From: Symsagittifera roscoffensis
Lineage: Eukaryota > Xenacoelomorpha > Acoela > Convolutidae
Length of the DNA stretch: 64,000 nucleotides
Assembly (NCBI RefSeq): GCF_963678635.1
Contig: NC_087068.1
Location: forward strand, 31,746,318-31,810,317
Direction: 5' to 3'
A program made the position numbers and the translations under genes. Below, in pieces: positions 12,901-18,900 of this stretch (its first letter is position 1; each line of letters begins with the position of its first letter). The notes beneath the pieces are model-generated. The model saw only the letters and a program-made list of their open reading frames with translations, had not been told where the DNA came from and did no database searches.

Positions 12901-15900
12901 CCTAATTACCTATAAACAATTTACTCCCAAGGATGCCGGTTAAATACCCGATAAGTAATTCAAGTGAAAAAAATTAATCTGATAACAGTTTGTTTCCCTC
13001 AGCGATATCATAGAGTTATCCATTAATTAACAATTGAACAAAATTTCCCCAATGATTCCGGTCATATACCCCAAAAATTGACTCAGGTGAAAAAATTAAT
13101 CTGATAAGATCTTTATTACGACCCCCGAGAAAAAAAAAGATTAGGCTAATTGAGTACCATAGTCACGCTACTTTGACAGGTTGACCTCTCTCCGAAAATA
13201 TACTTGACCTCTTGTTGCTCTATACTACTCGTCTCAAAAAATCATAATAAATTTTCAACTGAATAACAATTAAAATTTTTCAAAATAAAAACTCCAATCT
13301 CAATAAAAAAATATCCTGGCTCTTGTTTCACTAGCCGATAATCAGTTTTGGTAAAGAGATCTTGAACAGGAAAAAAATTAACATCAATAAAAATTTATTG
13401 ATTGAAAACGGAATCTATAGAAATGATCTTCAAGATAAAATTTACACCAAATGCAATCAGAGATATATGGAAGTTTAAATATTAAGAGGTAACGTATGAA
13501 TTCCATCTGCTAGCACTTCTCGTTTCGGGTAGAAAAATGAAAAAGCTTTCTTTTTCAGTTCATAAGTTACCACTTTTTCATTGTTTTGCACTCTGATTCC
13601 TCGGTTCGTAGTCTCAGTTTCTGCTTGTTCAACTAAAACAATTCGATATTTCTGCATCGGCGAGTTGTTTAACAGGGCTGTTTGGTTTATACCTTTCGAA
13701 CTCAGTTTAACTGTTTTACTAACTTCATCCAGACAGCAGTACGTTTTTGAGCATAAGGCAACCATCTCCGTGTATCGAAATTCTTCTTTGAAAAGACCCG
13801 GAGTTCTCTGATCATACTTGTTATGTTTTTCATAACACTTTCGAGGGAAAAAATTAGAAATAGAATTAGCAGTGAAATTGTCTCTACAATCGTTACTGCT
13901 CATTAAATTCCATTTACTTTTCATTTCGGGTTTGATGATATCCTCGAGATCACTTCCGTTGATTGAAAGATATAAACTGTCCGTATCCATTTCAATGAAC
14001 TCATATTTATCAGGATCGCAGAATGGAACGAAAAAATTATAGACGAGTTCAAGCATTATTAATTTTGCATACTGTAAGTTGAGAAATCCCACTATAATTG
14101 GTTCTTTGTGTTCAACTTTCGATTTAGCGAGTTCAACTTCATAAAGTTCGTTCGGTAGTTCGTTAAACTTTCTAGACATCTTATCATTCACCAAAGTATT
14201 GACACATGATCCAATTACATACTTCGTTCGAGTATGTCTGGAACGATCCATGATTTGGTATCCGTAGGCACTGTTACCCACAACGTTCTCAATATTGGCA
14301 CAAACAGCAGAGTCAGGATTAAGATCTCCTTGTCGTCTTGCTTCAACAACTCCATTAACGAATGTCTCGAAACACTGTTTCGGTTGGTATTGTATAAAGA
14401 AGTGGACTCTTTTCAAAACCAGACCATGTTTTAGGTAAAACAGTAACAGTGGAGTGATTATTGGTCCTCGCGATAAAATCATGCTAGAAATGAGCATTCT
14501 TCTCGGTTTTTTCAAAAGATCCTGCTCTGATGCAAAACTTTTCATGAACTCGCCAATATCATAGCGACCAACTTCACAATTTTTAAATATTGGAGGAAAT
14601 TGAGAAAATTTCGACTTCAAGTGATCTGGTACCTCAATTTCAACATCCGCAACTCCAAACATTTCTCCGAGTCGAATTTTTTCAGTCAACTCCTTTTCGG
14701 TTATCGGTTTTTTGTAGGGAAAATGTGTTTTCAAGAGAACCCCGTCTCCGTATTGATTATTGCGAGCCCATTCCCACCATTGACATTCTCTGATAGTAAC
14801 TACTTGAAGTCCTAAGCTTTGCAGATACTGCTTTCGTTTCACGGTTCTTTCACGACGCACGAGTCCCCTTTTGAGTTCTTCTTCCGAATGATGTTTATGG
14901 TCCTGGCAAGCACAGAAGTGGAAGAAGCAACCATCCGCTTCGAAAGCAGTTTCACAATGCTGGCAATACCCGTCCACTGAAAAAGGTCCAAACCGTTTTT
15001 GTCTACGAGCAGTCAACTGTGATTTTATTTGACAGTTCGGTTTCTGTTTTTGTAAGTATGTTAAAACCATGAGTTCAAACATACTTCTTGTCGGCTTCTG
15101 TCGATGATATTTGTTAGACTCATTTGAGTACTCCCATATGAAGTAAGGACCAGTAGGCATCTCTTTCATCATCGAATATGGATAGAGTTGACTCGCATCT
15201 ATGCCGATGACTGCGTTAAATATATTTTGACTATCTCTTATCCGAGTTTCGGTGGCTTTAGCGTATCTGGTGAAAATTATTGACGGTCCACCTGTGAGAT
15301 TTTGTCGAATGTACGAATCATACCAGGAGTCGGCTTTACCAAAGGGGAAAAACTTTGCATCAGTGGAGGAATGCAAGATATTATTAGCTAGATTAGGTAA
15401 TGTTAGTCCAAGCTTTAGCATATCAATGTTTTTCGAATGATAGTAAGTTACCATTCTGTGCATCGCTGTCATAGTCGGTACTACATCTTTATTGTTATAA
15501 TATTCCAGGAATTCTTTGAACACTTGCATATTTTTTTGTCGCCAAATGATTTGTAACTCCGCGTAATTCTCTTCTTTCGTCTTTGGTATCTGTTTTAATT
15601 TCATTTTTTTCAAACTTGCCTCACAGCCATATCCCTGGTCTTGGAGTCTTCTAAATTCTAGAAAATCTACTTCAAGAACGTTACTGCATTTGAGTTTGCT
15701 GTAGAAATCGGCGATACTGGGTAGTTTTGTCTCGTTCAATTATTCAGGACTATTAAACCATTCATATGGAAAAAATCCTTTCTGCTCTTCTGACCCGTAA
15801 GCTTTTAAGAATTTGTCAAGACTGGTAGCTCCACTCAGAAAACTTAGAATATCTAGAAACTGGAGTCCTAAGAAACTCATTCCCAAAAACTGGTTAGCCT

Positions 15901-18900
15901 TGCGTATAACGGATGGTGAACACTTTTTTTCATACAAGAGAATTTCGAGCAAATACTCCTTAATCAAATTCAGATCATAACGCGAGCTGTTGAATCCGAA
16001 AATAGGTAGAGTTACACAGTACTTATTGAGATCAACTCGCAACTGATAAAGACTTTTTAACGTCAGTTTTCCAATATCCAAAACGTTAGAATCAGATTCG
16101 GTAGTGGTTCCCTCCTCAACTGTACTGTTTGCATTGTTGACTTCATCTGAGAATTGTTCACACTCAGTTATCTTTTCATTCAGATCGTTAAATACTCGTT
16201 CAAATTTTTCAATGACCAGAACTGAACTCAGCTGACTAACCTCCAAAAGCTTTTCGATAAAATCCCGAACTAATTGTTTTGGGTCAGAATTGCATTAAAA
16301 AATTACTCCACTACCAAACGAGTAGGAAATGGAAACGCTTATGGGTACATGTCGCCCAATCCATGTAGTCGAATCTGAGTTTTTCAGCGTGTTATCTGCA
16401 ACTGTGATAGACTCAAAGTCGAAAACGGCAAAGTTCGTGAACAAACTGACTTCATTATCAACATGAATTCCTATGTCCTCTAGTCGTTCGAAGACAGTTT
16501 CCTTCAGTTGGTACACTCCAGTAGGATAGACATGTTTAATATTTTCACGACATTGTCTTTGGTGATTCAGGAGATTCCGTGTCGATGACAAAAAAGTATC
16601 GCAAGTATGACATCTGAACTTTTAGTAGGTTTTTCAAATTCTCAGTCCAGCAGATGTGATTGTCATAGCGAATTAAGTTTACGATGCGAGAAAAGCGCAG
16701 CGCCGATCTTCTCGTCAATTCGCCCACAATTTCCCCGTTTTCATCGTAATCAATGTTAAAGAGTTGAATATTGATCTCACAAATATCTTCTAGTATGTAA
16801 ATACCGTCTTCATCAACTCCAGGGAACCCTTCCAATTTAACCCGTGATATTTCAATGAACCGTTGAAAAATCTGATCAGTTTTCAAGGCTAAAGAATCAG
16901 ATCCATATTATTCAAAGGCAAGCTCACGAAAAAAAACATAAGTTATCATGATAAGGGTTGTAATTTGAGTCGGATAATAAACATTTGATAGTTGGATTTC
17001 TCAACATTCTATCAGGGAGATTAATACTTCGGCAACCGAGGGGAACATTTTTCATCAGGTATAACATTTTCATCATCAAGGCTTTCCTTTAGCGCATCAA
17101 GATCACTTTGTTGTGATATGAGAACCGGGTTGAGAAAAACAGTATTATTATCGGCTGCATAATAATATTTGAAGGAATCGTTGTTCGTGATACTTTTTAG
17201 AACGAAACCAAAAGCTATATTCAGTTTAACGGTGCAACTCATCTCATCAAATATAGCATCTAACTTGTCTCTAATAAATTTCGTGTCAATTCCGTTTATG
17301 CGGAAATTGTACACGACCTTTTGCCGCTATTCCATTTTTTCGTCTCGAAGGAAGTGTTTCACAGACTCCATTTCCTGGAGTAGAGACGAATCCGGAAACA
17401 CTACAATGCGGGACCAGTAGATTTGAGTGAATTTTATCTTGAAGATCATTTCTATAGATTCCGTTTTCAATCAATAAATTTTTATTGATGTTAATTTTTT
17501 TTCCTGTTCAAGATCTCTTTACGAAAACTGATTATCGGCTAGTGAAACAAGAGCCAAGATATTTTTTTATTGAGATTGGAGTTTTTATTTTGAAAAATTT
17601 TAATTGTTCTTTAGTTGAAAACTTAATCGTTCATTGAACTCCAGCACACTTATTTTTTTTGAAAAAAAAATCCAAAACCTGACTTCAAAAAAAAAGAAAA
17701 CCCTAGTTGTTTGATAGTTTAAATATAATTTTTTCATTTTCAATTTGAAAGAATCGAGAAGGATTTTTGCTGTTCCTTATTTTTCCTTAATTTTTATCTA
17801 ATAAACCGTATCATATCGGCTTTTTTGTTGTTGTTGTTGTTGCGAAAACTCGACTAGAAATATTTAAATTGCTTTTTAGGAGACACGAAATGTAGCAAAA
17901 CAAGTAAATTAATTTTTAAACAAAGACAATCAAAAATCTTAACACTATTATTCACTTTACACAGATGTGAATATATCTGTTCGAGGTCAGTTTTTGTAAA
18001 GCTCTAGTTTTCGCTGCTCTTTTTTTCTTGTCATGTGACCGTCTCTGCATCGGGTGCACAATTCCACGACGTTTCCTTTTAAGTAGTTTTTGATCTTCCA
18101 GCTCGTTTTCGAATTTAGAGTTCTGAGGAAGTATCGTTGTCGTTGTTCCTTCTTCAGTGGTTGTGGAGCACACCCGTCTGGTTTCCATGTCAATCTGGTT
18201 TATATGCACGAATTCTCGTTTTCCGAGAGCTATCTCAGCAGCTGCCAGCATGATTTCAAATGAGTTCCTTTTACGTAGTTTTTGATCTCCCAAGTCGTTT
18301 TCGAATTTAGAGTTCTGAGGAAGTATCGTTGTGGTTGTTCCTTCTTCAGTGGTAGTGGAGCACACCCGTCTGGTTTCCATGTCAACCTGGTTTATATGCA
18401 CGAATTCCTGTTTTCCGAGAGCTATCTCAGCTGCCAGCATGATTTTAAATGAGAAGATCAAAAGAAGTTAAAGTTGAAATTTATTTAGCTAGCTTAGAGG
18501 CTGCTTAAGAAACTGGAAGTATGAGAGAGAATGAATTTGATTTTAAGTTTAGAAAAGGAAGGAACAAGAACTTCCTCTATTGGCTAATTTATTTATTTTT
18601 CCTTCCTGATTTTTTAATACATCAAAAAGGGAGCAGTGATACTGGATAAATAGTTCGATAAATAATTCAAGTGAAAACAATAATCTGATACAAATGTTTT
18701 CCCCTCGGTGATGTCATTAAGCTATCCACCCTAATTACCTATAAACAATTTACTCCCAAGGATGCCGGTTAAATACCCGATAAGTAATTCAAGTGAAAAA
18801 AATTAATCTGATAAGAGTTTGTTTCCCTCAGCGATGTCATAGAGTTATCCACTTAATTAACAATCGAACAAAATTTCCCCAATGATTCCGGTCATATACC

